Positions 1 to 8,036 of a stretch of 33,297 bases of DNA are shown piece after piece; within the stretch, counting starts at the first letter, position 1; each line of letters opens with the position of its first letter. The notes under the pieces are model-generated. The model made no database searches. It had not been told where the DNA came from and saw only the letters and a list, made by a program, of their open reading frames with translations. Made by a program: the position numbers and the translations under genes. Source of the stretch: an uncultured Lentisphaerota bacterium (GTDB lineage: Bacteria > Verrucomicrobiota > Lentisphaeria > Oligosphaerales > CAITYL01); assembly GCA_903894975.1 (NCBI GenBank), contig CAITSE010000314.1, forward strand, positions 1-33,297, in the 5' to 3' direction.

Positions 1-142
1 CAAAAAACGAGGCCGAGATCCCGCACGCTCACTCAAAACCGCGCTGGATCTACTCGCCGGAAACTCCCAGGCTGACCTCGGCCAGGAGATCTTCCCAAGC
101 CCCCCCAAGCCAGCGCACCTCCCGTAACTGAGGCATTACGGT
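1..142. other. Window edge, no gene seen
   Basis: No reading frame here has recognisable protein content and no RNA gene or clear repeat was recognised. It lies downstream of the Na+/H+ antiporter gene, which reads leftwards and stops at 143. Confidence 0.5.
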
Positions 143-1684
143 TCATCCCGGGTTCCGGGCCAGGAACCAGCCGGCCAGGAGGCAGAGCGTGACCACAACG
201 GTCGGGAACAGCGCACCGAGGAAAAGTTTCAGGGGGGCGATGCCGCCCTGGAAATGGCGGTCGAGGATGGACTGTCCCGCGGGGTTGGGGGCATTGGCGA
301 TCACGGTCAGGCCGCCGCCGGCCATAGCGCCGGCGACGACGGCGTATTTCATGCCGTCGGTGAGGGAGGGCACGAGGGTGGCCAGGTAGGTAACGGCGGC
401 GTTGTCGTTGAAGGCGGTGAGGCCGAGGGCGCCGAACAGCAGCGGCAGTTCGCCGAGGCGGCCCAGGACCGGTTCGATCCACCACTGCTGCAGGCCGCCG
501 TGGACGACCAGGCCGGCGAGGAAGAAGCCGACCAGGATCGGCGCGCGCAGGTTCAGCGGGTGCTGGAACTCCCGGGTAATTTCATGAAACGCGAGGAAGA
601 AGAGGACGCCGCCGATGATCATGACCGGGTAGTGGCAGCAGAGTACCATCCAGGCCAGGAAGAGGAGGTGGCCGGCAATGATCCAGGCCGGGATAGGCGT
701 CCGGGCGGGCGTGGTTTCGTCCTCGCCGTCGTTGCGTTCGCCGGTTCCGGCCGGGAGCAGGGCGAGGGTGGCGAAATCGCGGCGCAGCACCAGGCCGCAG
801 AGCGTGGTCGCGATCAGGATGCCGGTGACGGCGGGCAGGCCGAAGGAGGTGAACATGAACCGGCTGTTCCACTGCCAGGGCGCCGCGACCATCAGCACGG
901 GCGGCGCGGCAAAATGGGTCAGGAGCCCGCCGACCGAGATGTTCACGAACAGCAGCCCCAGGGTGGCGTAGGCCAGGCGCGGCCCCGGCCGGCGGCGGTA
1001 GAATTGCCGGGAAAGCAGGAGCGCCGCGATGGTCATGGCGGCCGGTTCGGTGATGAGCGAGCCGAGCAGGGGGCCGATGAGCAAAATGGCAAACCACCAG
1101 GCCTTCGCGCCGCCGCCGCCGAGCCGGGCGAAGAAGCTCAGGAATCCTTCGGCAAACTGGAGGACCGGCCGGGTCGAGGCCACGGCCATGATGGCGACGA
1201 CAAAAACCGGTTCGATAAAGCTCACCCGATGGTTGAGGTAGTTCAGGGTCTGGGCGCCGCCGATCCGGACGGCCATCAGGATCAGCAGGGGCACCGCCCA
1301 GATTCCGAACACGGCTTCGACCTCGCCCAGAAAATGCAGGAGCCGGCTCAGTGCCAGGGCGGCCGGGGTCGGCTCCTGGCCGCCGGCGCGGTGCTGCAAC
1401 CGGTGGGCCATCTCCCGGAACTTGTGGGTGAAGAAGGTGTGCAGCACGGCACCGGCGAACAGCAGGGTGGCGAGCAGGTTGAAGGGGGTATGCTGCAGGC
1501 GGCCGGCGAGCACGGCGGCGGTGCTCTGGACCTGGCCGTCGGCGTACTGTTCCAGGGCGGGCGGGAAGGCGGCGGCGGCCGGCGGCGTGGTGGCGGCGAG
1601 GGCCGCCGATCCGGCCACGGTCAACCACAAGACGGCCGCCAGCAGGCCGGGGTGGAGTTTGCGTGAGATGAAGGTTCGGATCAT
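143..1684 (-). CDS. Putative Na+/H+ antiporter (multi-pass membrane protein)
   Basis: About 513 residues with many hydrophobic helices. The C-terminal block (FNDNAAVTYLATLVPSL, then GAMAGGGLTVIANAPNPAG) is the conserved signature of the putative Na+/H+ antiporter family of the ion-transporter superfamily; expected role is Na+ or proton exchange across the inner membrane. The first ~35 residues (LLAAVLWLTVAGSAALAA) look like a signal peptide or first helix. The frame stays open upstream to 1762, but the extra 26 residues are encoded by the 9-bp minisatellite (giving SIS/SIL repeats), so I chose the ATG at 1684. No convincing Shine-Dalgarno precedes it. The neighbour upstream on the same strand is a Na+/Ca2+ exchanger, so the two may form an ion-homeostasis pair. 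Family is fairly sure; the ion transported is not shown by the sequence. Confidence 0.8.
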   Translation of the reverse strand: MIRTFISRKLHPGLLAAVLWLTVAGSAALAATTPPAAAAFPPALEQYADGQVQSTAAVLAGRLQHTPFNLLATLLFAGAVLHTFFTHKFREMAHRLQHRAGGQEPTPAALALSRLLHFLGEVEAVFGIWAVPLLILMAVRIGGAQTLNYLNHRVSFIEPVFVVAIMAVASTRPVLQFAEGFLSFFARLGGGGAKAWWFAILLIGPLLGSLITEPAAMTIAALLLSRQFYRRRPGPRLAYATLGLLFVNISVGGLLTHFAAPPVLMVAAPWQWNSRFMFTSFGLPAVTGILIATTLCGLVLRRDFATLALLPAGTGERNDGEDETTPARTPIPAWIIAGHLLFLAWMVLCCHYPVMIIGGVLFFLAFHEITREFQHPLNLRAPILVGFFLAGLVVHGGLQQWWIEPVLGRLGELPLLFGALGLTAFNDNAAVTYLATLVPSLTDGMKYAVVAGAMAGGGLTVIANAPNPAGQSILDRHFQGGIAPLKLFLGALFPTVVVTLCLLAGWFLARNPG

Positions 1685-1700
1685 GTCAGGGAGGATTTGG

Positions 1701-1805
1701 ATGGACGGGATGGACGATATGGACAATATGGACGATATGGACAATATGGACGATATGGACACCCGCCCCGTCCATATCGTCCATGGTGTCCATCCCGTCC
1801 ATGAT
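1701..1805. repeat. Periodic-arm hairpin, 9-bp unit ATGGACNNN (copy 1)
   Basis: Left arm: seven consecutive 9-mers from 1701 to 1763, all ATGGAC plus three variable bases (GGG, GAT, AAT, GAT, AAT, GAT, ACC). Right arm: four 9-mers GTCCAT plus three bases from 1770 to 1805. The arms are reverse complements around a short spacer (1764-1769). It sits between two minus-strand transporter genes, 12 bp from the exchanger stop and 17 bp from the antiporter start, so it must be in or near the antiporter leader. Confidence 0.9.
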
Positions 1806-1816
1806 GCCGGCGTTGT

Positions 1817-2845
1817 TCACATCTTCTGCCGGAGCAGGTGGACGATGAAGAGGGCGTAGAAAAAGCCGCCGGAGAGCAGGAGCCAGGGCAGGATCTTGCC
1901 GACCTTGCCTTTGGCGAACTTCGCCACCGCCAGGATCAGGGCGCCGCAGGCCAGGGTGACCACGGCGGAATACATGGTCACACCATGGTTTTCGTGGATC
2001 AGGTCCCAGTGGGTGCCGACCAGGCCGAACGCGACCGGGAAGCAACTTTGAAAGACCATGGCGCCGGTGATGTTACCGATGGCCAGGGCATCTTTTTTAC
2101 GGCCGATCCAGAGTACGGAATTGCATTTCTCCGGCAGTTCCGTTGCCACCGGGGTGATGATCAGCGAGAGCACCAGCGGCGAGATGCCGGCCATTTCCGC
2201 CACTTCCTTCGTGCACCCGACAAAGAGATGGGCGCCGAAGACCATGATGCCGAGCGAGACCAGGATCTGGATGACCACCCAGAGCATGCCCGGCTGCATC
2301 TTGAAGAGGCGGCACAGGTACAGTTCCTCGACGTCCTCCAGCTCCGCCGCCTTGCCTTTGATGGTCACATAGGTGTAATACACATATGCGGCGAGCAGGA
2401 TGACCGCGACGGCGGCCTTGATCTGGAACTGCTCGTGGAAAAACGTGGCGCCGACCGCCAAGCCGTAACAGGCCAGGAAAAAGGTCATGTCCCGGGAGAA
2501 CACGTTCATGTCGACTTTCATCGTGACGGTGCGGCGGCGGAGCCTGGCGAAGATAAACACCGCGGCGCCGGTGACGAAGAAGGCGAGGGTGCCGAGCATG
2601 AACGGAGCGCCGGCGATGGCGCCGACGGCGACATTTTGGGCCGCGGCGTCGCGAAACCAGAGGATGGCAATGATGGGAATGACGGTTTCGGGCAGGGCGG
2701 TGCCGACGGCCGCGAGGATGCTGCCGGTGGCGCCCTGGTGCATGCCCAGCCGTTCGCCGAGCATTTCCACGGCGTTGGTGAAAAGGACGCTGGCGCCGAG
2801 AATGAGGGCGAGGCTGAGGGCGAGCAGGAGAATGTCGGGAAACAT
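1817..2845 (-). CDS. Sodium/calcium exchanger family (CaCA) antiporter
   Basis: 342 residues, normal for bacterial CaCA proteins. Two inverted alpha repeats are visible: alpha-1 with TGSILAAVGTALPETVIP near residues 40-60, and alpha-2 with SLIITPVATELPEKCNSV followed by GNITGAMVFQS near residues 225-265; the acidic residues in the ALPE/ELPE motifs are the expected cation ligands. About ten hydrophobic helices are present. Expected activity is exchange of Ca2+ (or another divalent cation) against Na+ or H+ at the inner membrane. Start is the ATG at 2845; only a weak AAGG lies upstream. Minisatellite hairpins of the same unit type flank the gene on both sides (1701-1805 and 2904-2987). Confidence 0.88.
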   Translation of the reverse strand: MFPDILLLALSLALILGASVLFTNAVEMLGERLGMHQGATGSILAAVGTALPETVIPIIAILWFRDAAAQNVAVGAIAGAPFMLGTLAFFVTGAAVFIFARLRRRTVTMKVDMNVFSRDMTFFLACYGLAVGATFFHEQFQIKAAVAVILLAAYVYYTYVTIKGKAAELEDVEELYLCRLFKMQPGMLWVVIQILVSLGIMVFGAHLFVGCTKEVAEMAGISPLVLSLIITPVATELPEKCNSVLWIGRKKDALAIGNITGAMVFQSCFPVAFGLVGTHWDLIHENHGVTMYSAVVTLACGALILAVAKFAKGKVGKILPWLLLSGGFFYALFIVHLLRQKM

Positions 2846-2903
2846 GAGGGAGCCTTAAAAGAAATGGTGATGGGAGCGGATAATCTAAACTCGGAAGGGC
2901 TGA

Positions 2904-2987
2904 ATGGACTTGATGGACTCTATGGACTCTATGGATTCAGAACCCTTCCCCGTCCATCAAGTCCATCGAGTCCATCAAGTCCATTGT
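2904..2987. repeat. Periodic-arm hairpin, 9-bp unit ATGGACNNN (copy 2)
   Basis: Left arm: four 9-mers (ATGGACTTG, ATGGACTCT twice, ATGGATTCA) at 2904-2939. Right arm: four 9-mers GTCCAT plus three bases (CAA, CGA, CAA, TGT) at 2952-2987. Same core as the element at 1701-1805 but different variable triplets, so it is not a simple copy of that array. It lies between the TIM-barrel-like gene and the exchanger gene. Confidence 0.9.
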
Positions 2988-3010
2988 TGCGCAGCCTGTT
3001 CCGGGGAAGA

Positions 3011-3811
3011 TCATTCCGTCTTGGCGTCGGCCGGGGCCAGGCCGGCTTCCGCGATCAGGGCATCGAGGCGCAGGCAGGCGTCGCGGATGCCATCGACGGA
3101 GGACAGGCGCGGGCAGAACACGACCACGCCTTTGAAGCCCTGCCGCTGCAGGATGCGGTGCCATTCCGTCACCTGCGCGGTGGTCGGGGTTTCGCCGAGG
3201 GCCGGGGTGTAGGCCAGCCGGAGGATCTGCAGGTGGAAGCCGAGTTCGCGGATGTGTGACTCGAAAGGGAAGTCCGCCGGCAGGTCGCCGAGTTCCAAGG
3301 TGAGGGCGTAGGCGCAGGCGGGGTGCAGGACTTCGGCGGCGAGATTGGCGGCGGCCTGCCATTCCCGGGAGCCGGGCCAGGAGAGCGGCAGGCGCAGGGG
3401 CAGGCAGAAGGTCATGCCCTGTTCCATCATGGTGGCAAGGATTTGCCGGACTAGGGGGGCGGCGTCCGCCTGGAGCGAGCCCTGGGCGGGTTCCTGGAGT
3501 TCCAGGTCCAGGGTGAGGTTGCGGACTCCGGCGGCGCCGCAGGCGGCGAGAGCCCGCCGCAGATCCAGGACCAGCCGTTCGCGAACCGGCGGCGTGGCGG
3601 CGGTAAAATGGGCCAGGAATCCGGAGGGCAGCAGGCCGTCCGCATGGAGAACGCTCAGGCCGAGCCGGCGCAGGAGCGGCGGAACCGGTTCTGCCGCCGT
3701 TTCCAGCAGGGCGGCAGGCAGTTCCACGGCCCGGACGCCGCGGAGGTCACCCACGGCCTCCAGCCAGAGCCGGGGTTGGTCAGGCGGAATGCGGATGGCA
3801 GGCAAGATCAT
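3011..3811 (-). CDS. Hypothetical protein, possible sugar-phosphate isomerase/epimerase-like TIM barrel
   Basis: 266 residues, soluble, no signal peptide or membrane helix. Alternation of strands and helices (LTLDLEL, FCLPLRLPL, YALTLELGDL, LQILRLAYTP, GVVVFCPR) resembles a TIM barrel of the xylose-isomerase-like type, but I see no complete set of metal-binding His/Glu residues, so the family call is tentative and no substrate can be named. The start ATG at 3811 lies inside the 3' end of rsmE (32-bp overlap), pointing to translational coupling and co-transcription with rsmE. A poor GGGA is the only ribosome-binding candidate, which fits coupling. Confidence 0.6.
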   Translation of the reverse strand: MILPAIRIPPDQPRLWLEAVGDLRGVRAVELPAALLETAAEPVPPLLRRLGLSVLHADGLLPSGFLAHFTAATPPVRERLVLDLRRALAACGAAGVRNLTLDLELQEPAQGSLQADAAPLVRQILATMMEQGMTFCLPLRLPLSWPGSREWQAAANLAAEVLHPACAYALTLELGDLPADFPFESHIRELGFHLQILRLAYTPALGETPTTAQVTEWHRILQRQGFKGVVVFCPRLSSVDGIRDACLRLDALIAEAGLAPADAKTE

Positions 3812-4523
3812 GTCCGGCGATTCCCAGAAGGTGGCCGAGCAGGGCGGTCACGGCGGTTTCGACGCGCAGGATCCAGCAGCCCAGGCGCAGGGGGCGGCAG
3901 CCATGTTCCAGCAGCCGCGTTCGTTCCGCCTGGGAAAAGCCGCCCTCGGGGCCGATCCAGACGGCCAGTTCCGGCGGCGGGGGGACGGAAAGGGTGAAGG
4001 GGGCATCGGCGTCCGCCACGTCGCCGAACACACCGGCAGCGGGGGCCGCGGCCAGGGCGGCGGCGAAAGACTGCGGCGGATCGAGTTCGGGAAGGAAGGG
4101 ATTGCCGGACTGTTTGGCGGCGCTGACCAGGTCGGCGCGCCAGTGGTCCGCGGCCTCGCCGTCGGGCCGGGCCGTACTGAATTCGCAAAGGATCGGCGTG
4201 ATCCGCCAGACCCCCAGTTCCGCGGCATCCCGGAGGAGCTGGTTGAAAAGCTTGGCCCGGGGTGGCGCCACCAGCAGCCGCAGGCGGCAGGCGGGAGGCG
4301 TGAACGCTTCGCAGCGGACGATGCGGACATTTACGGCCTCGCGGCGGCCTTCACGCAGCACGGATTCGATCTCGGCTTCGGCGCGGCGGCCGTGCCCGTC
4401 CAGTAGGCGTAAAGCGTCACCGGGGCGGAGACGAAGCACACGCACCGCATGGAACGCCTCCTCCTCGCCCAGCCGGGTCACGCCGCCGGCGGCCGGAATT
4501 TCCGGATGGTAAAAAAATCGCAT
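3780..4523 (-). CDS. rsmE: 16S rRNA (uracil-1498-N3)-methyltransferase RsmE
   Basis: 247 residues, close to the E. coli protein (243). The SPOUT-family knot signature is clear: IGPEGGFSQAE near residues 190-200 and LGCWILRVETA near 214-224, which form the S-adenosylmethionine site. An N-terminal PUA-like domain (RFFYHPE..., FHAVRVLRLRPGD) precedes it. The enzyme methylates N3 of U1498 in the 30S decoding centre. I chose the ATG at 4523, preceded by GGAG with good spacing; an earlier ATG at 4610 adds 29 unconserved residues. The gene begins a minus-strand run with the TIM-barrel-like gene and is divergent from rpe across a composite repeat. Confidence 0.93.
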   Translation of the reverse strand: MRFFYHPEIPAAGGVTRLGEEEAFHAVRVLRLRPGDALRLLDGHGRRAEAEIESVLREGRREAVNVRIVRCEAFTPPACRLRLLVAPPRAKLFNQLLRDAAELGVWRITPILCEFSTARPDGEAADHWRADLVSAAKQSGNPFLPELDPPQSFAAALAAAPAAGVFGDVADADAPFTLSVPPPPELAVWIGPEGGFSQAERTRLLEHGCRPLRLGCWILRVETAVTALLGHLLGIAGHDLACHPHSA

Positions 4524-4612
4524 GTCTCCAAAACGTAACCCGGTGTGCGCGTGATGCCAAACGGTTGCGCGCTTTCTGCCCGGTGCTACGTTTCCGCCGC
4601 CGCCATTCATGC

Positions 4613-4853
4613 GAACACCGAACGTCCAACGTCGAACCGTTCGGAATTTGAACAGAAGTTCGCAAAGACCACGAAGGGGTTTAATTCTGAATCCGTCAGA
4701 GCCGCGACAGTGATGGAGCGGGCCGGCCTCTCATGAATCATCCAGGTTGACGGGAAAACTTCGTGGCCTTCGTGAGCTTCTGTTCAAAAACGTTTTTTTT
4801 AAACGTTCAGCGTTGAACGTTCAATGTTCGATGTTCAACGTTCAATGTTCACC
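4613..4853. repeat. Nested composite hairpin: 7-bp-unit arms enclosing 9-bp-unit arms (copy 1)
   Basis: Outer left arm 4613-4637 in 7-mers (GAACACC, GAACGTC, CAACGTC, GAAC). Inner left arm 4650-4676 in 9-mers (GAACAGAAG, TTCGCAAAG, ACCACGAAG). Inner right arm 4759-4785 in 9-mers (CTTCGTGGC, CTTCGTGAG, CTTCTGTTC). Outer right arm 4805-4853 in seven 7-mers (GTTCAGC, GTTGAAC, GTTCAAT, GTTCGAT, GTTCAAC, GTTCAAT, GTTCACC). It fills most of the divergent gap between rsmE and rpe, so it cannot be just a terminator; any rpe promoter must lie within or beside it. The right arm ends directly at the GGAG of rpe. Confidence 0.9.
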
Positions 4854-4866
4854 GGAGTCCCCGACC

Positions 4867-5556
4867 ATGTCATCCCATCCCTTGCCGGCGCCTGTTCCTG
4901 GCCGGATTCTGATCGCCCCCTCCCTGCTCGCCGCCGATTTCGGCCAGCTCGCGGCCGAGGTGCGCCGGATCGAGGAGGCCGGCGCCGATGTCCTGCATCT
5001 GGATGTCATGGACGGGCATTTCGTGCCGAACCTGACCATCGGCCCGGCTCTGGTCGAGGCGCTGCGCCGGGAAAGCCGCCTGCCCTTTGACGTCCATCTC
5101 ATGGTGGAGTGTCCGGACCGGTTCGTGACGTCGTTTATCCAGGCCGGCGCGGACCAGGTGACGATCCATGTGGAGGCGCAGTCCGGCGTGGGCGCCACGC
5201 TCGCTGCGATTCATGCTGCCGGCGCGACCGCCGGGCTGGCGCTGCGGCCGCAGACACCGGCCTCGGCCCTGCTGCCGTTTCTTGGACAGATCGAATTGAT
5301 CCTGGTCATGACCGTCGAACCCGGGTTCGGCGGCCAGCCGTTCATGGAAGACCAGTTGGCGAAGATCGCCGAATTCCGCCGGGCCGTGGCGGCATCCGGG
5401 CGGCCGGTGCATATCGAGGTGGATGGCGGCATCGGCGTCGCCAACGCCGCACGGGTCGTGGCGGCCGGGGCCGACCTGCTGGTGGCCGGAACGAGCGTCT
5501 TCCGCGCCAAAAACGGTGTCGCAGCCGCCATCGCCGGGCTGCGCGGAGGAGTTTGA
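4867..5556 (+). CDS. rpe: Ribulose-phosphate 3-epimerase
   Basis: 229 residues, the usual length. All family motifs are present: IAPSLLAADFGQL at the N-terminus, HLDVMDGHFVPNLTIGP (metal-binding His and catalytic Asp), FDVHLMV, MTVEPGFGGQPF and IEVDGGI with ADLLVAGTSVF for phosphate binding. It interconverts ribulose-5-phosphate and xylulose-5-phosphate in the pentose phosphate pathway, in the cytoplasm. The open frame extends upstream to 4747 but those residues are encoded by the repeat, so the ATG at 4867 is chosen; GGAG lies 9 bases before it. Followed by another periodic hairpin and the ppiD-like gene. Confidence 0.95.
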   Translation: MSSHPLPAPVPGRILIAPSLLAADFGQLAAEVRRIEEAGADVLHLDVMDGHFVPNLTIGPALVEALRRESRLPFDVHLMVECPDRFVTSFIQAGADQVTIHVEAQSGVGATLAAIHAAGATAGLALRPQTPASALLPFLGQIELILVMTVEPGFGGQPFMEDQLAKIAEFRRAVAASGRPVHIEVDGGIGVANAARVVAAGADLLVAGTSVFRAKNGVAAAIAGLRGGV

Positions 5557-5575
5557 ATGATTCACCACGAAGTTT

Positions 5576-5641
5576 GAACAGGAGGGAACGGAGACAACGG
5601 AGGGTGAGGGCCTTCTCCGTTTCCTCGGTTGCCTCCTGTTA
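5576..5641. repeat. Periodic-arm hairpin, 9-bp unit (GAACAGGAG type)
   Basis: Left 9-mers GAACAGGAG, GGAACGGAG, ACAACGGAG (5576-5602), right 9-mers CTTCTCCGT, TTCCTCGGT, TGCCTCCTG (5612-5638) followed by TTA. It keeps the GAACAG...CTGTT ends of the inner pair of the composite at 4613 but with a different inner unit. Lies between rpe and ppiD, both plus strand. Confidence 0.85.
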
Positions 5642-5671
5642 AAGCAAAACGCAATTCCCCCGCCGGTGGTC

Positions 5672-5699
5672 TTGCGGCGAGGGGTGCGGGGTTTATCTT
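5672..5699 (+). promoter_or_regulatory. Possible sigma-70 promoter for the ppiD-like gene
   Basis: TTGCGG, 16-bp spacer, TATCTT. Both hexamers are imperfect (3/6 and 4/6 to consensus). A small hairpin GCCGGC-TTGTT-GCCGGC at 5714-5730 would lie in the leader. Confidence 0.25.
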
Positions 5700-5760
5700 A
5701 TGCGGTTCATGCGGCCGGCTTGTTGCCGGCGGCAGCGCCGAAACCAAAGGGCGGACATTC

Positions 5761-7926
5761 ATGTTCATCACCACGATCAATAAGCTTTGCCAGAAACATT
5801 CGCGGGCGGCGTTTCTGGTTATCGGCATTCTTATCATTGTCCCCTTCGTCTTTCTCTGGGGTAATTCCTCGTCCTTCTCGTCCGCCGGCGGCTGGTTCTC
5901 ATCCGGCGCCAACGTTGGCACGATGTACGGAAACAAGGTCAACATCATGGAGTTGCGGGACCTGCTGTCCGCCGAACAGTTCAGCATGCAGCTCGGCACC
6001 CAGCACGGGTACCTGGATCTGGCCCGGGGGCGCAACCAGGAGGAGGCTGAAGTCGCCGCGGCTCTCTGGCGCCTGCGCGTCCTGACCGCCGCGGGCCGTC
6101 TCGGCCTGGACAAGGTCGGGGACACGGAACTCGGCGCCGAAATCCAGAAGATGCCGATGTTCCGCGACAAGAAGGGCAGCTTCGACCGTGCCCTGTTCGA
6201 ACGTTTTATCCTGAACCTGGGCCGCGGCGGCGATGATCTGACGCGCTCCATGAACGCTGACCGTTTCTACGCCATCGTCCGCGAAAACATGGTTATCCGC
6301 CGCATGGAGGAAAAGGCCATGGACGGCGTGTTCATCGCCCCCGCCGAGGTGCGCGAAATCTTTGGCCGCTTCTACGGCCGGCATGAGACGGCGGTGCTGA
6401 ACTTTACCGCGTCCGACGAAATCGCGGCCGCCAAGGCCCTGGCAACCGACGAGCAGGCCAAGGCCTGGTATATCCAATCCGTCGAGCCTTTCCGGGCCAA
6501 GCTCGTCAACGGGGTCACGCCGGAGGATCTCCAACTGGAAATCCGCCGCCGTCTGGCCAATACCGCTCTTCCTGACGCCGAACGCGCCCAGCTTCAGGGC
6601 GAACTCCGGCAGATTCAGGACGCGCTGCTCTCGTATTACATTCCCGGGCAGACCCGCCTTAAGCTGGCCCTGTTCCCGGTCAAGAGCTATGAAGACAAGA
6701 CCCGGATCTCCGAGGAGAAAATCGCCGCGGACTACGAACGCAACCAGGCCGTTTACCAGCGCGCAGAAGCCCGCGTCCAGCAGCTCGTCCTGAGCTTGGC
6801 CGCCGGCGCTACCGCCGCAGAAAAGGCCGGCCTCCGCCGCGAGGCTGACTCGCTGCGCCAGAAAGCCTCCGGCGGGGCGAACTTCTCCCAGATGGTCGAG
6901 AAGGATTCCGATGACTTCCGGAGCCGCGGCAAGGATGGCGACATCGGCTTTGTCTTCGCCGGCCGCCCGGATGTGGACAAGGACGTGGCCGCCGCCGCCC
7001 TGGCCCTCAAGAGCGCCGGCGAGATCAGCCCGGTGGTGGAATCCGAGACCGGCTTCACGATTCTGCGCCTGACCGAGCGCCGCGGCCCCCGCTCCCTCGA
7101 CCAGGTGAAGGATGAGATCCGCCGCACCCTGACGGCCGCCCGGGCCGAGAGCTTGGCTGCCGAGGCCGCCAAAAAATTCAGCGGCCAGATCGATGAGGCC
7201 GTCGCCAACGGCATGCCTCTGGACCAGGCGCTGGAGCGCTTCGTCACCCTGGCCGCCACTGGCAACATCGCGCTTCAGGAATCCGACTGGTTCGCCGCCG
7301 GCGACCCGGTGCCCCCGTTCCTGGACGAAGCGGGCCTGAAGGCGCAGGCCTCCCGCATGAACACACGCAATCCGCAGTCCACGCTTTCCGATATCATCAA
7401 GGGACGCGGCATTTATTACATCGCCATCGTCAGCGGCGAACGTCCGGGGCGCCTGCCCGTCGCTGATGAACCGACGCTTCTGGCCAAAGTCAAAGAGTTT
7501 CTGGTGAAAGAAAACTCGCTGCGTCTGGCCCGTGAAAAAGCCCAGAACACCTACGCCGAACTGCGTAAGAAAATGGATGGCGGCGCCACGTTTACCGCCG
7601 CCAAGGGCGCGCTTCGCTTCACCGACATCAAGACGTTTAACCTGGCCGAAGCCGTCATGGATCGGGAAATCTCCCCGATTGCCAGTGCGGTTGCAGAGAT
7701 CCAGCCCGGGAAGCTTGCCCCGGCTCAGAGTACTGCCGACGGCGCCATGTTGGTCTATCTCAAAAACTCGCGTCCGCCCGAGGAAAAAGATTTTGCCGAT
7801 AAGAAGAAGCGTTTGGAAGGCATGCTGTACCAGCAGAAGGGCGAGCAGGCGGTCCGTGATTTCTACCTCCGCCTGCAGAAAGAATCGGATACCCGGATGC
7901 AGGAAAACGTCCGTCTCCCTCGCTGA
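5761..7926 (+). CDS. ppiD: PpiD/SurA-like membrane-anchored peptidyl-prolyl isomerase (periplasmic foldase)
   Basis: 721 residues. One N-terminal membrane helix (AAFLVIGILIIVPFVFLWG, about residues 18-38) anchors it with the rest in the periplasm. It is followed by a SurA_N-type helical chaperone region (about 60-350), then a parvulin rotamase domain (about 335-460; GGANFSQMVEKDSDD, GDIGFVF, SAGEISPVVESETGFTILRL) and a helical C-terminal part. This is the PpiD plan, somewhat longer than E. coli PpiD (623). Expected role is assisting proteins leaving the Sec translocon or bound for the outer membrane. Start is the ATG at 5761; the frame remains open to 5629, but that part overlaps repeat and lacks conservation. 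Symbol follows the domain plan; orthology is not proven. Confidence 0.82.
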   Translation: MFITTINKLCQKHSRAAFLVIGILIIVPFVFLWGNSSSFSSAGGWFSSGANVGTMYGNKVNIMELRDLLSAEQFSMQLGTQHGYLDLARGRNQEEAEVAAALWRLRVLTAAGRLGLDKVGDTELGAEIQKMPMFRDKKGSFDRALFERFILNLGRGGDDLTRSMNADRFYAIVRENMVIRRMEEKAMDGVFIAPAEVREIFGRFYGRHETAVLNFTASDEIAAAKALATDEQAKAWYIQSVEPFRAKLVNGVTPEDLQLEIRRRLANTALPDAERAQLQGELRQIQDALLSYYIPGQTRLKLALFPVKSYEDKTRISEEKIAADYERNQAVYQRAEARVQQLVLSLAAGATAAEKAGLRREADSLRQKASGGANFSQMVEKDSDDFRSRGKDGDIGFVFAGRPDVDKDVAAAALALKSAGEISPVVESETGFTILRLTERRGPRSLDQVKDEIRRTLTAARAESLAAEAAKKFSGQIDEAVANGMPLDQALERFVTLAATGNIALQESDWFAAGDPVPPFLDEAGLKAQASRMNTRNPQSTLSDIIKGRGIYYIAIVSGERPGRLPVADEPTLLAKVKEFLVKENSLRLAREKAQNTYAELRKKMDGGATFTAAKGALRFTDIKTFNLAEAVMDREISPIASAVAEIQPGKLAPAQSTADGAMLVYLKNSRPPEEKDFADKKKRLEGMLYQQKGEQAVRDFYLRLQKESDTRMQENVRLPR

Positions 7927-7945
7927 GGTCTGCGATATCCTGGAA

Positions 7946-7965
7946 CGCCGATCTCCCGATCGGCG
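7946..7965. repeat. Short hairpin after ppiD
   Basis: CGCCGAT, loop CTCCCG, ATCGGCG, starting 20 bp after the ppiD stop. No T-run follows, so an intrinsic terminator is doubtful; a REP-like element is an alternative. Confidence 0.45.
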
Positions 7966-8036
7966 ATTTCCCTCTCCATCGCATCAAACTCCCAATCCGG
8001 CCGCCCGGGTTGAAGGTCAATCGGCCCGGGTGATTA

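Noticed and set aside
254-1666. Long plus-strand open frame opposite the antiporter gene
   Set aside because: It is a GC-bias shadow: low-complexity Gly/Glu/Ala/Arg sequence without domain content, while the minus frame encodes a recognisable transporter.
1701-1805. Short tandem units that might be a CRISPR array
   Set aside because: Units are 9 bp with no 25-40 bp spacers, the arms are inverted copies of one another, and no cas gene is present.
4613-4853. Intrinsic terminator function for the composite repeat
   Set aside because: It lies in the gap between two divergent genes, where no transcript from either neighbour should end, and the inner arms are not followed by a clean T-run in the right context.
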